Of a stretch of 64,000 nt of DNA, positions 34,803 to 47,850 are shown piece by piece. A program made the translations under genes and the position numbers. Under the pieces are notes generated by a model, which did no database searches, was not told where the DNA came from, and saw nothing but the letters and a program-made list of their open reading frames with translations. Numbering within the stretch: the first letter of the stretch is position 1; every line of letters begins with the position of its first letter. The stretch spans positions 37,149,771 through 37,213,770 of the forward strand of contig ML661885.1 of assembly GCA_007570785.1 (NCBI GenBank), read 5' to 3'. The stretch comes from Antilocapra americana (lineage: Eukaryota > Chordata > Mammalia > Artiodactyla > Antilocapridae).

Positions 34803-35018
34803 TGGGCTTCCCTGGTGGCTCAGATGGTAAAGAATCTGCCTGCACTGTGGGAGACCTGGGTTCGATCCCTGAGTTGGGAAGATCCCCTGGAGGAGGGCAT
34901 GGCAACCCACTCCAGTATTCTTGCCTGGAGACTCCCATGGACAGAGGAGCCTGGCGGGCTACAGTCCATGGGGTCATACAGTCAGACACAACTGAGCGAC
35001 AAAGCACAGCACACAGCA
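34803..35018 (+). mobile_element. Bov-tA SINE with target-site duplication
   Basis: Near-consensus: 'gggcttccctggtggctcag', 'ggttcgatccctgagttggg', body, 'aaagcacagcacacag' tail. An 11-bp duplication CAACAAGAACA flanks it (34792-34802 and 35019-35029). Confidence 0.95.
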
Positions 35019-35299
35019 CAACAAGAACACAGAACCAAAGGGGAAATCTGAGAATAAATTACTTTGGTCATTACACACACACATGCCTCCTCATTTTGGG
35101 GGGGCACAAATGACTCAGAAAGAATAAACTAACAAAAATATAATGAATTGAAAATAAATCTAAGAGTAGCATTCTACCACTCTTTTGGTCTGAAAGCATT
35201 ATCTTCTCTTGAATTCCATTATATTCTTAAGAGTTTTACTCTCATTTCCCTGGCATCTCCTCATTAACCCTCATGGCTGACTTTTCTATCAAATTTCTA

Positions 35300-35690
35300 C
35301 CTTTAACATGCTTAACCCAGCCTGGGCCACCTTCTCTCATTATACTTACTTCTTTTCTTACCGTCCCTCTCCAAATAAACTGACATCATCAGCCAAATGG
35401 TTACTCAAACCAGAAATTTGGACATCCTGTTTTATTCCGTACTTTCCCATACTGTATGTCTTTCTCATCCAAACATCACCAAATTCTACTGATTCTGTCT
35501 TTAAAATAGATCACATCTCCATGCATTTCTCTAATCCTATTCCAAGCCACTTTCACTCTTACCATCCAGATATTATTCATAAAGCAGCCAGGATTATATT
35601 TTTAAAATTATGTTGGGTCACGACACTACCCTTCTAAAAACACATCAATGTCTTTTCACTGCAATTACATAAAACACAAACATATAGCAT
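35300..35690 (+). mobile_element. L2 fragment
   Basis: 'aaaccagaaatttggacatcc', 'catcaccaaattctactgattc', 'tattccaagccactttcactc', 'aaagcagccaggattata' follow the L2 order seen at 3450-5245. The 109-codon plus frame at 35308-35637 is a chance frame in this relic. Confidence 0.5.
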
Positions 35691-36837
35691 GGCTTCCCTC
35701 TAGGCTTCTGTTAACTTTTTCATACCAAATGGTTTTATTTATTACCCAGTAGGACATCCATGTGGTGTCTAGTTTCTGTTATTTACTCCAAAAATCACTG
35801 AGTATCTTTCTCTATAGTGATTTTTCTTGTCTTGTTATAGTGATACCCACTACCGAAAGTATTCTGCAATTTTAAAGAGGCCTTTTCCTCTTTGCTTCTT
35901 ATACTTCAGTTTAAAGGGAGCTATGTAAAGGTTAGTCAATTCCTACCAAACCTATTTCCTCAGGTCTCATGAAATGCACTGTGTCTCTGGCCAGGAATTC
36001 TTCACAGCTATATCTCAGCTTGGTGATTATTTAACATGACAATAACTTGTTGGAAGAGGATTCTGAAATTTGTACCTGCCTCCCTGAAGAACCTGTGACT
36101 CATTTATGCAATAAGTTGCTATTACTTATGAGAAAGTGCCCTATTCTTATGATGAAAAACGGTGTCAGCAGGCTCAGAACCTCAAAACCATGGTATAGGC
36201 CATCAAATATTGCATCTTATTACTTAACATTTCATAATTTAATATTATTTGATCCCATCTACATAGCTATTAGGAATTCATTAGAATGAATTTTAACATT
36301 AAAATTTTTTTTAATTTCACCTCTCTTGTCCCCTCCAATAATACTTGCCAGTCCCTCGGTGCTAGCTCTGCAGTTGGATGAACATGGTGGTTGTCCACGA
36401 GGGAAAGATGGTTTGGTCTAGCACTAACGGCCATGCAGACCCAGCTCTTATTCCCCTTCAACAAGAGAAACTCTGCAATGTAGAGTTGTCATCCCTTCTG
36501 TTAGGTGCTTGGCAGACATTTCAAGTCTCATATGTCAAAACGAAGTTTGATTTTTATTCTGAAACTACAATTAAGTATCTCTTTAAGAGATGTGTAATCT
36601 TAGGCAAGTAATTGAATCTCTCTGTCCCTTAATTTCTTTCCTAAAAAGAGGTTAGATAATGTCTATATACTTTTATCTAAGTATGTACTTCTTTACCGTT
36701 TATAGAGATGGTCACAGAGTCCCCCCTCCAGCTTTAATAATTTGAAATTTTAAACTTTCTGCTTTGTTCCATAAAGCACTGAGTCTCCACACTTCTTCCC
36801 CCTTTGCACTCTACATCCACTCCTTACTCAGGAGACG
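35691..36837. other. Intron, nothing recognised
   Basis: Unassigned sequence. A 77-codon plus frame (36378-36611) lies in slightly GC-richer DNA but has no recognisable domain or splice context. Confidence 0.35.
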
Positions 36838-37030
36838 TGAAGGCACAGTGGTTAACACTGTGAACTCTGGAATTAAGACAGGCTTGGGTATATATCCTAG
36901 CTCGTCCACTTCCTATCTGTATGACCATGGACAATCACTTAACCTCTCTATGCTTCAGTTTTCTCATCTGTAAATGAGATATAATAACAATGTCCTTGTA
37001 GGTTGTTGTGAGAATCATCTCAATTAACAG
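36838..37030 (+). mobile_element. MIR SINE
   Basis: Almost full-length and well preserved: 'gcacagtggttaacactgtg', 'gtccacttcctatctgtatgacc', 'cagttttctcatctgtaaatg', 'tgttgtgagaatc'. Confidence 0.85.
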
Positions 37031-37032
37031 TG

Positions 37033-37188
37033 AGCATGAAGCAGAGGATGGGATGGTTAGATAGCATCACCGATTCCATGGACATGAATTTGAGCACACT
37101 TCAGGAAACACTGCAGGACAGGGAAGCCTGGCGTGCTGCAGTCCATGGGGTTGTAAAGAGTTGGACACAACTTAGCGACTGAACAACA
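37033..37188 (+). mobile_element. BovB LINE 3' tip
   Basis: 'agcagaggatgggatggttag' to 'gacacaacttagcgactgaac'. Joined directly to the 3' end of the MIR. Antisense to RIMS2. Confidence 0.85.
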
Positions 37189-38899
37189 ATGAAGTTCATA
37201 AATTCCAAATCATCAGCTTCATATTTCTGCTCTTCCAATTAAGACTTCTATTCCTGAAGCATCGCAACCTTCAGGCTGGTTTTAAGATTAAAAGGAACTG
37301 GTGAAATACATTTGTCTTTTAGAGATATTTTCATTTTCAAACAAATGCTTAACTAATTGGTGAATCTTCAGGAAGCACTATAAGTGATTTTTAACAATAC
37401 CTAGGCAAACCCAGGAAAGAACTGGGATGTTTTCTCACAGATAAACAAGCCTCTCCTGAGATTTTTCTCTGTGCATAGTTCTCTTGAGTACCAGCTTTGT
37501 TACAGCTTTTCTCTTCCCCCTAAAAATGAACAAAGGTCAAATAATTTTTTTTTTTAAAAAAACATTAGGTGTTCTAGAAGCATTCTACTGGTGGAGGTTG
37601 AGGCTTGTTTTTCAGACAGGCATGTGTATGTTAAAGAACTGTCTGTGCATTTATTTTTCAGTATGTTCAAATTTCATTAATACTACGTAAGGAATTTACC
37701 ACCAACCTCTGTGACACACTCCTCTGAGGCAGAGGGAGAATGCCCTACAGAAATATAACACATTAACCTAACAGCATTATGTCAGATAAGACGGGTTTTT
37801 AATTCAACCAAGCCTGACAAAGCGGTCATCTCAAGGTGATTCATTCCACTTTCAGGATATAAGTGTATCATGTAGTTTGCATTACACATGACTATGATGT
37901 GAACATCACAAAGATTATTAACGTGTCACAAGCATTTACAGAAATTCAGAATTTCTCCCTAACACTGTATACATACAGAGACAGGTCCACAATATGGAAC
38001 ACTGTGCAGTACATTTATTTATATTTTAATGTAAGTCCATATGTGAAAACTGCTCAGATTTTATTTTATTCAAGTGGCCAGATGGATTCAGGATAAATTT
38101 ATGTCCTCAGGTGGTTTTGCTATGTTTTATCTAGCATTTTCATGTGGGTGGAGTGAAAGGCAGAGGGTCTTACGCATCAACTACTCCTGCTGTACTGACT
38201 ATGGGAGAACCTCAAAGATGTGGCAAGTGGCGATTCAAAAGAGTCCAACTATTGGTTTTGTGTCTTCCCTTACTCTCAGCGAGAAGCAGTGATAGCTATT
38301 CTCTATTATACGTCACCAAAACAAAAAGGCGAAGTCTGAACTGAATGCTTCAGAAGTAGTTCCTAACAGATGAATTCTTTCCATCATTTATTTAGTGTAA
38401 TTAAAAGTATAGCTCCTAGCTGCATGAAAAAAAAAAACTTGTATAACTTGTATTGAAAATTCAATTGATATTGCATGGTTGAAAGTTGCTCTCTTAACTT
38501 AGAACCCATCTGATCATTTAATTAGGTTTCTGCCTTTGGGTCACAATATATTTGCAAGACATGACACCCAGTCTAAGAAATTTACTATTTAAAAACTCTC
38601 TCACACACCTTTTCTAATATAATTGTTTTGAATATAACAACAGACATACATTACATAATGAAATTTTGTGCTATTAAAACTGTATAAACTTCCATTCTAA
38701 AAATTACTTTGTTTCTGGCAAAAGAATTGGATAATAATATTGTGTTACTACCACAATTTTTTTTTATAGTTTCTAGACCTGATAAATAATTTTGTATTTA
38801 GGGGACTGGGAAGAATGATAGTTAACTTAAAGATCTGAAAATATCTTCAGAAGGTTCTTGTATAATTTCTGTCTGCAAGTACAATTTGACTTGAAGGCA
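37189..38899. other. Intron, nothing recognised
   Basis: AT-rich sequence with poly-T/poly-A runs at 37545-37562 and 38429-38439. No gene or clear repeat. Confidence 0.35.
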
Positions 38900-38908
38900 A
38901 TCAATTAT

Positions 38909-39442
38909 TTTGTTGCTGTTGTTCAGTTGCTTAAGTTGCGTCCGACTCTTTGTGACCCCATGGACTGTGGCACGCCAGGCTTCCCTGTCCATCACCAACT
39001 CCGGGAGCTTGCTCAAACTCATGTTCATTAATGCCATCCATCTCATCCTCTGCTGCCCCCTTCTCCTCCTGCCCTCAGTCTTTCCCAGCATCAGGGACTT
39101 TTCTAATGAGTTGGCTCTTTGCATCAGTTGACTGGAGCTTCATTATCGGCCCTTCCAATGAATATTCAGTACTGATTTCCTTTAGGATGGACTGGTTTGA
39201 TCTCCTTACTTGTTCAAGAGACTCTGAAGAGTCTTCTCCAGGCCACAGTTCAAAAGTATCAATTCTTTGGCACTCAGCCTTCTTTATAGTTCAACTCTCA
39301 CATCCATACCTGACTACTGGAAAAACCACAGCTTTGACTATACAGACCTTTGTCGGCAAAGTCATGTCTCTGCTTTTTAATACACTGTCTAGGTTTGCCA
39401 TAGTTTTTCTTCCAAGGAGCAAGCGTCTTTTAATTTCACTAC
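38909..39442 (-). mobile_element. BovB LINE 3' part, reverse, with target-site duplication
   Basis: Reverse-read BovB: from its 3' end 'gttgttcagttgcttaag' through 'ccatctcatcctctgctg' back to 'cttccaaggagcaagcgtctttt'. A 9-bp duplication ATCAATTAT flanks it (38900-38908 and 39443-39451). This is the only BovB copy here in the same orientation as RIMS2. The 140-codon plus frame (39031-39453) is antisense to the element and is not a gene. Confidence 0.93.
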
Positions 39443-39607
39443 ATCAATTATAATTCTAAATATTTGAAAAGATGCTTCCCAATCTCCTGCACCTCCAGAG
39501 TCACGGAAGTCTTAGAGACACTATCCCTTACATTTCATACCAACCTTGGTCCTTGTAAATTGAAGAAAAAGTATTGTGATTCATATCTCTTATACATAAT
39601 AGCACTA

Positions 39608-39978
39608 CACAGGTGTTACAGCTGAACTGTGTTCCCGAAAAATTCATATGTTGACATCCTGCCCCCAGTAGGTCAGCATGTAATTGCATTTGGAGATAAG
39701 GTCTTTAGAGAGGTGATTGCGTTAAAATGAGGCTGTAATGAAGTGGTCAAACCTAATCCAGTATGACTGGTGTTCTTCCTAAGAAGAAATCTGGACACAC
39801 ACATTGACACAGAGATGTGTGTGCACTGAGAAAGGACCATGTGAATAGGCAGCAAGAGGGTGCCCTCTACAAGTCAAGAAAAAGTACTTCCTGTCTTCAG
39901 AACTATGAGAAAATAAAAGTCTGCTGTTAAGTCATGTCGTCTGTAGTATTTTATTATGGCAGTCCTAGCAAAGTAATA
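39608..39978 (+). mobile_element. MLT1-type MaLR LTR
   Basis: 'ctgaactgtgttcccgaaaa', 'atttggagataaggtcttta', 'ggaccatgtgaataggcagcaag', 'aactatgagaaaataaaagtc' in LTR order. Antisense to RIMS2. Confidence 0.75.
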
Positions 39979-41395
39979 TAATATCTCCTGAGATAAATTA
40001 AGTCCCCTATAATCTTTAGCTTTACAGTGTTTTCAAAAACTTTCATTTGTTTTCTAAAAAGTTAAGTTTTACTTAACATTATTTAGATCTATTCTAAAGT
40101 TTTCAAACACTCTGTATAATTTTGATGTCCCAGTGAGCCAGGTCTCTTAAAAGTTTAACTGTAAAGTGAATTTCCATAAATCAAATGGTATTTTCTAATT
40201 ACTCCTGCTGTTTTAACAACTGGTGTTTTATATCAAGGGTGTATATTTTGCTCATTTTAAACAAAGGTAAATTATTTACACAGTCTCTTAAAAAAACACA
40301 CTTGCCAAAAATCTCCCACACTCGTCACTACAATTTTTATATACATAAGACTTCTAAGTTTCTTAAGGGCAGAGATTGCACTTTATTGATGATATTATTT
40401 GAATTCCTACCACAGTGATCAAGGCCCGGCTCACTGATTTGCTTCTAAGGACACTATCTTATTTACATAAATTCTGATAAAGGAGATGTTCATTACCAAC
40501 AGACATGCTCTAATTCTTATTTCATTACGTTAAAGAAAAGGGTTAAAATTAAAACTGCTAATACCAGCTACTGTGGTGAATGTGAATGAATCATCTGACT
40601 ACGGTTACTGTGGATGTGGCTCTTGAAATTGATTTTTCTTCATTAGCATTCTAAATCACTACTTACAAATTACATTTTTTTATATTTAAAAAGCTCTACC
40701 AAATGCAATGGGAACTTATCCAATCCACCAAAGTAAATGGATGCCCTGAACATATCTTTTATTAGGAAGCAAATCAAAAGTGAATATATGTTTCTTACTT
40801 TCATCATCTGAGGTATTCAGTACTAGAAGCCAAGCTAACTTTTTAAGCACTGAATACATTAAGAATTAACTGTGCCATTTCCTACCTAGTTAATTAAATA
40901 TGATAGAAATGTAAAATCTTGCATTTCTACAATGTCTTAATTCAATATCATCACTTACACCCGTGATGTTGAATTCTTTATACCCCTCAATTGTTCACTT
41001 GCTTTCACAGCCATCTCTTTCTCCTAGACGTCACTAATGACATATATCAAATTGAAGTGAGTTAAAGTTTATTTTGAGACCATTTCAAAAATTTTGTGAT
41101 AGTTCTAAAAGAATACAGAAACCCTGAATGTTATTACTAAATTAGGGTTGGGATGCACTGATCTATCCATCTGTTTGAAATTCTCAGAAATTTAAGTATG
41201 TATTTATGAACCTAAATCTATATCATGAATATATCCATATCTATATATGTGGGCAAAGTAAATATATCTAATTATGTTCTTGAAATCATTTCAAAAATCA
41301 ATTCTTATGCTAGGATTAAAACTTTGCTTCAGTGCACAGTGGCTAAGATAAATCAACTGTTAATGCTGGTACCACCTCAAATTTAAAAGCAGATA
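39979..41395. other. Intron, nothing recognised
   Basis: AT-rich unique sequence, no supported feature. Confidence 0.35.
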
Positions 41396-41439
41396 CAGGA
41401 AGTATTTCTTCTTTTCAGCTTACTGCCCCCATGCCCTGG

Positions 41440-43100
41440 CCCCAGCCCTTCTTACTTGTATCTGGATCTTTCACAATCCATTCATTGGCATTCCTGCTTC
41501 CAGTCCCTCTCTTTTAATCCATTCTGAACATTTTTGCCAGGCTGATTTTCCTAGAATAGATTTATTACCAAGCAGTGTGTGGAATTCCTCTGCTTATCCA
41601 AAGCCTCCTGTATCCTGTGTCAGAGCTAAGTGCTCCTCTGACTGTTTCTTTATTTCAGACCTGGAAGCTACTGGACTCCTTACCCCCTTAGCCTCTAGAC
41701 GCTCAGCATCACGACAGAGCTTCTAATCCAACTCTGAATGTCGCAGTCTCCAGGCACTCTCTCCTGTCATGCCCCTCCCCGCTTCCTTTTGCCAAGTGGG
41801 CCCCAGGTTCACTTCCCTCTTTTAGCACTCCTTGGACTGCGAGTCAGGGTGCTCAGGAGGCGGACCCAGCTCTTCAGCACCAGCACCAGCCAGTTCAAGT
41901 CTCTTTCCTCCCAGGTTCCAGCAGCCTTGTGAAGTCAGAACCTGTTAAAGCCGCTACTCTGAGCTGGTCAGAATGCTCTCCTGCCTCTCTGCTTACATAC
42001 ACTGCTAATCCTTCAGGATTCAGGTTTATTCCACCAGCTCTCTGAATCCCCTGGTCCGAAGTGATGCCTTCCTACTCTGAAATCCCTTTATCATTCACTC
42101 TTTGGGTGCTTATCAGTCTACCTGTATTATTATTGAATTTTTCTTTTTCAACCGCCTACTGCATATCTTTACTTGAAAGTTCTAGATATATAAACCCTTC
42201 AGAACATCCCCAAACACCTCTCTTCTGTCCAACTTGCTAATTCTGTGTTCCCTCTCCTAGCTGGTGACAGGACCATTCATTCACTCAGTCCCTCAGGCAG
42301 AAAAGCGGGATCAACTTTGACTTCTCCCTTTTCTTCACACCCCCATCCATCTCCAATCAATCATCAAGTCCTATTTCAGGCCTAAATATCTATTATATGA
42401 AACAGATTCTTCATCCCAAGGTTGCAGTCTCACACGTTCTCACTTCTGTTATATAAAAGACTCCTAATTTGTTGTTCTGGACTTGCCGGGTAGCTCAGTG
42501 GTAAAAGAGTTTGCTGCCAGTTCGGGAGCCACAGGAGATGTGGGTTCGACCCCTGGGTCACGAAGATCCCCTGGAGAAGGAAATGGCTACCCACTCCAGT
42601 ATTCTTGCCTGGAGAACCCCATGGACAGAGGAGCCTGGTGGGCTACAGTCCCTGGGGTCACAAGAGTCAGACACGACTAACCTGTCGTTCTCTCTTCACT
42701 CTAAGTGCTTTCCAATCTATTTTTTATGAAGCCAGATGATCTTATTTAAACAGCAAGTTAGTCCATGTTAATGCTTCACTGAAAAACTTTTCAGTGCTTT
42801 CCCTTCCCTTGGCCTAAAGATGGTCTACTATCCATCTTTATCTCTTGCTTCTTCCTGCCTCTCATTCCCAGCTCCAGCAGTACTGGACTGTGTGAGCTGC
42901 CCTGCACACCCCTGGCTGCTTCTTACCTCCCCGTGTCTGTGAATGTAGGATACCTAAAACATCTTCCTCCCATCTTTTCTCTTTACCTAGACATTTTCTA
43001 CTTCTATGTTCAGGTATTTCCCAGGGAACAAGTTCTAATCTTCTGAGGAAGCAAATGTTCCTCTGAGATTCCACAGTATCTGGTATCTATCTCTGCTACA
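41440..43100 (+). mobile_element. L2 relics split by a Bov-tA
   Basis: Pyrimidine-rich L2-like text: 'gtggaattcctctgcttatcc' (41580), 'ttccaccagctctctgaatcc' (42029), 'atctccaatcaatcatcaagtcc' (42350), and after the SINE 'tttcagtgctttcccttccc' (42790) with 'cctggctgcttcttacctcc'. Two overlapping copies are possible. No intact frame. Confidence 0.45.
42480..42690 (+). mobile_element. Bov-tA SINE within L2
   Basis: Head 'ggacttgccgggtagctcagtggtaaaagag', B box 'gggttcgacccctgggtca', body to 'gtcagacacgactaac'. A possible imperfect target duplication is TTGTTCT/TCGTTCT. Confidence 0.9.
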
Positions 43101-44029
43101 CAATATTAAAAGCAACAAATGATGTTCATTCACTCATTCAAGTACTTATTGAATACCCATGATGGGTCAGATACTTTTTGTGCTATGTAATAGGTATTCA
43201 ATAAACGATATTTGCTAATGAATGAGTGAATTTGCCCAGCTGAATTTTAAGAGAAACACTGTTATGTTTTATGTATTTGAATTTATTTCCACTTACCTTC
43301 ATGTCCTTACTCTATGTCTATCATAGTATTTTTATATATAGCAAGAGCTTATGAAACCCTTTTTACATTTATTTTTACATTCAGTTTTAACATAATGATG
43401 TTTTTGAGAAAAAATTATGATTGATTGCAAAACACCATGAAGATTTTGAAAAAGTATATAATCATACAAGTATAAATAATACACAATAACATTTGTGAAA
43501 TATTGACTGCTCATAATTTTGGTAAACTATGGCAAATTTTTGCAGAAAGCTTGCTTGTTCCAAAATGTGAATTTTGGAACCATAGTATCTGAAGATTACA
43601 TATGCAACAAATACATACAAAGGTGGAATACAGGGGCAATTTGGGAATATGAAAAAAGAAAGTTCTTAAAATATTCCTATCTGTTATGGGAATTTAATCT
43701 AAGCAGTCTGGAAAACACTGTAGCTATTGAAAAAGACAATTTAAACATCCTCACAGGGTTTAGGCCCTATGCCTATACTACCTAATGGTTAAGAGTCTAG
43801 ATTTGAGGGGTTCTAGAGTCTTCCAGACTTTACCCCATCATATCCATAGTGAAAAAAAAATCTTCCGGATGATAGATTCGGAGAAAATTTTTGTAATATC
43901 TTACACTAAAAATGGAATTAATATCAGAAACTCTTGAAAACCAAAATGATAAAGATTGCAATCTCAACCAAAAAAAAAAAAAGGAGCATGAGTTAGAAAC
44001 AGACAATTCACATAAGAGCAAATAAAAAG
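43101..44029. other. Intron, mostly unassigned
   Basis: 43120-43235 resembles an L2 3' end ('tcactcattcaagtacttattgaat'). The rest is AT-rich, with an A11 run at 43971-43981. The 88-codon plus frame (43519-43785) is unsupported. Confidence 0.35.
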
Positions 44030-44565
44030 GTTGATGCGCATAAAGAGATTTTCAAACTCATTAGCTACGAGAGAAAAGTAAGTCAATACAACAATGAGAA
44101 ATCACTCATTGCTAATATCACTAATGCTAACCATTGCTCACACTAATATCAGAAGTACTTGTATTAGCATATTAAAAATTAGGAAGTAAAGCCAATTGTT
44201 GGCATGAATGTTGGGATATAGAGACTTATTCACTACTGTTTTGAAAGTAGTCTAGGGCAGGAGATCTGGTGAAAAAGCTGGCAGAACCTGGCCAAATTAA
44301 TTAAACACACACTGAACAATTTGATAAATCTAGTTCTGGGTATATACAGATATATGTAAAAGAAATTCTCACCCAGGCTCATAAGGAGACATATATGAGG
44401 ATATTCATCTCATGCTATTTGTGGTAGCAGGAGTTGGAGTCTATCTGGATGTCCAGCATTGGAAGAACAGAGAGGAAAAATGTGGTAAATGCATACCATG
44501 GAGTACTACACAGCAATTAGAAATATAGGAATAAATGTACACACAGATGCTCTGAAAGCCAAAAT
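44030..44565 (+). mobile_element. Old L1 fragment
   Basis: 'gaacaatttgataaatctag', 'tctggatgtccagcattggaag', 'gtggtaaatgcataccatggagtactacac' correspond to the 3' end of an old L1 subfamily. Antisense to RIMS2. Confidence 0.65.
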
Positions 44566-46207
44566 GCTCAATGAGAAAAGTAAAGGGGGAATGCAGATTT
44601 AAAATGGACAAACACAAATGTGTGTCTATAAAACAATGATGTACATTTTATAAGAGCACATACATACACTGAGGGTACACATTAAAATAACCATTCTAAC
44701 AGACAGAGGGAGGAAAATACGGATTAAAGGGCATTCGGTAAAGAGAGAGAAAGAGAAAGGAGAGAGAAACTCTTCTCTCAGTGTGGACCTGTGTGACCCT
44801 TTTCTACCGTTTCCCAGCGTTTCCTTGTGTTGCCTCCTTTCAACTGGTCCACAGTATGAGAACAGGTTACACGTCTTTATAGCCAGGTCTTAATCCACAT
44901 GACAGTGGGTGCCATGCATGTGTGTCTCATTCCTGCTTAGTACACGCACTATGCTTGCACACAGTAGGTATTCAAGGAATATTTGTTGAAGGAATGAATG
45001 AATGCATAATTTTATGTTGGCTGACCCATGCTATAATAGCAGAAAGAAAGCCAAAAGCTGAACTTAAGATCTTGAAAATAAATTTCACATAGATCTTTTC
45101 AGTGTTAAATTCCAGGCTTCAAGTCAAGAAAGAAAAGTTCTTAGATTTCATTCAGGTGAAGTGGATAGAGCAGCAGTTTTATTTTCAATGATAATTCTAT
45201 GTGGCACTGGCTGAAACACTTTCATATTATGTAATATATTTAAAATGGAGAGAATGAAGATTTTTATCTTTAGCTTTTGTTTTAAATGTCAGCAAGGTAA
45301 AGAGATACTACTGTTCAAATGGCAAGAAACGCTTTTCTCTTCTAAAATTTAAAGCATGCATGTTATAATTTTCCTATCAAAACAGGATTTTTATGTTCTT
45401 TTATACTGGAATTTCTCAGTGAGTTTTCCTTGAGCCTGGAATATAACATTACAACCTGATTCAGAATCACATTTGAAGTACAAGTATGTATTTCACTTAG
45501 AACCAAAAAATGTACTGCCAAACAGATATTATATCGGACAGAACAAATAACCCTATCCTTTCAGTGCAGGTATTGTTGATCCTTGATTTTTCCACCAGAA
45601 TTCATAAATGCCTATTCACCTCTACCTGCAGTTGAAGGAAGTCTTACCTGTGAATAAACTTTCCAAACAATCTTTTAACTGTTTCAATATCCTAGCTTCT
45701 CTTTTATAGTAAAACTGTATTTTTTTGGCTCATATATATTATAGGGAAAATTTTGATTAAGCTTAATTCTTCTGGGAACCAACATTTTTCTAGGATACTT
45801 GGGAAATGAACACATTTTCCATTTCTAAGACATAAGATAATTTACTTAAATAGAAGTCTCTCATAGGGCTATGCTGATCAGCTCTAAAGTAACAAGTCTG
45901 CAATGCACCATTGATTGCTTATTAACTGATTAAAAAGAGCCAAATATTATAGGTTAAATACTAATTAATGCAAGATAATTTGTACTTTAGATAACAGTTT
46001 CTTTGGAACTGCTAAAGCTTCTAAATAATCTCTTTTGGCTATTAAGTCATGTGTTACTTTCATATGCTTCCTTCCAAATCTCTTGATATGGCAGTCTTAA
46101 GCTCAATTCTTTCTTGAAAAAGCACAGAACTCACTCTAGTATGCATAGTGGCTCACTTTACTAGATCAGCTCTTTACTGATCTGAAAAGCCAGGGTCCTG
46201 AGACTGA
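44566..46207. other. Intron with an L2 3' end
   Basis: 44740-44772 is a GA-rich run. 44865-45006 ends 'aggaatatttgttgaagg' and 'aatgaatgaatgc', an L2 3' end. The remainder is unassigned AT-rich sequence. Confidence 0.4.
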
Positions 46208-46210
46208 TAT

Positions 46211-46434
46211 ATGGGCTTCTCATGTGGCTCAGTGGTAAAGAATCCACCTGTCAATGAAGGAGATGTGGGTTTGATTCCTGGGTTGGGAAGATCCCCTGGA
46301 GGAGGAAATAGCAACCCACTCCAGTATTCTTGCCTGGAAAATCCCATGGACAGAAGAGTCTGTCTTAGGCTGGCAAGGAGTGGCAGCATAGGGTGGCAAA
46401 GAGTCGGACCCGACTTTGTGACTGAGCAGCACAC
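46211..46434 (+). mobile_element. Bov-tA SINE
   Basis: Head 'gggcttctcatgtggctcagtggtaaagaatcc', B box 'gggtttgattcctgggttggg', body with an insertion ('cttaggctggcaaggagtgg', about 46365-46384) before 'gtggcaaagagtcgg'. Confidence 0.9.
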
Positions 46435-47664
46435 ATGAGATTTATATACATGAAACAGGTAATTAGAAGAGGACTTATTTCACCACAAAAAATATCTATT
46501 AGGTAGAGTGTGCTGATTCATAATAAGGGAAATTTACAGTTATATTCTGTGCAGAAGCTTCATCATTGCAAAGGCAGAAGCCATGGCACAATCCTTACAA
46601 AAATAAGACTTGAAATGATAGGATTGAGTCCACTGTCTCGAGAAGGCCAGCACAAATCCAACAGGAATACAGACCACATTTCACTTTACAGATTAATTTT
46701 TTTAGTATCAAATAATGAAAATTAGATCCTGCTAAAAGAGAGACTCCAGAAAAAGCAGAATGCTTCAGGTAGCAAACTCTTTGTCTACTCTGGTTTTTCG
46801 ACGTGATCGTTAAGAACTGACTACATATCTTCTGCTTGATTCTATATACTACCACCTTTCCTCCTCTTTCTCATCCCAGGAAAGAGATTAGAACATATTC
46901 CCAAGCAGGAAAAAGGAAGATTAAATGTAACATTCCTCAAATACTTGAGAAAGTGAGATGCCAGAGGTACAGGCTTTTAAAATCACTGCAGCTCTCCAGA
47001 ACAACACAAAATCTGATAACAGCAACTGCTTCTTTCTTGATGCATTTTTGATGGTTTGAAATTCTCTATGAAATGGTAGGGCTGTTAACTAGATACTGCA
47101 AAAGCCAGGGTGCTCTTAGGCTGCCAAAATACATGCATACTCTCAAATCTATAGAGAAGATGATGACATCATTGTCATTGTGCATCAGAAACTTACTCAC
47201 TCACTTTTCGGTGCTAAACTTGAGAAATACAGGCAAACTTGAAATTCACGTGGAGGAGTAGAATCAAAGTATTTGGAGACTTGTAAAGGCAAAAAGGAGA
47301 AAGACTAAAAAGGGAACTTAGGCAGGATATCAGAACTGTCTTTGAAAATATGGAAAACCATCATATGAGAGTTACATGAGCCTGATGAGTAGAACTAGAC
47401 CAATGGCTGGAAGCCACAGCAAGCAAAAAGCAAATCATAACCAAAGCTCTTGGAAAGATGAAGTAAGTATCCTTAACTTTAAGTAGCGAATTCCCTGTCC
47501 CTGGAGGTGGTTAGCATAGTATAATGACCCAGGAAACTGATAAGAGAAGATTCAAGCAACAAATGGGAAGTTGGATTAGATATGGTACTTTCCAGTTCTG
47601 GCATTCTATGATCTCTAAAGCAAAGGGATGAATGAGTCTTTTATTTATCTTCAAAGGGAGATTC
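46435..47664. other. Intron, nothing recognised
   Basis: Unassigned sequence, no supported feature. Short frames at 46510-46725 and 46595-46855 have no recognisable content. Confidence 0.35.
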
Positions 47665-47850
47665 ATATTAAAAATTGGCTTGTTATGAAGCAGGGACCCA
47701 AAGCTGGTGCTCTGGGACAACCCAGAGAGATAGGGTGGGGAGGGGAGGTCAGGAAGGGGGGACACACATACCTGTGGCCGATTCATGCTGATGTATGGCA
47801 AAAACCATCATAATATTGTAAAACAATTATTCTCCAATTAAATGAATGAA
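47665..47850 (+). mobile_element. L1 3' tip
   Basis: G-rich 3' UTR tract ('gatagggtggggaggggagg') and end 'aatattgtaaaacaattattctcc'. Antisense to RIMS2. Confidence 0.8.

Noticed and set aside
34691..35113. 140-codon plus-strand frame and antisense partner
   Set aside because: Runs through a Bov-tA SINE; such frames recur in every copy.
36378..36611. 77-codon plus-strand frame
   Set aside because: No recognisable domain, no splice or promoter context, wrong strand for RIMS2; likely chance, although I cannot name the underlying sequence.
39031..39453. 140-codon plus-strand frame
   Set aside because: Antisense to a BovB copy bounded by a target duplication; not a gene.
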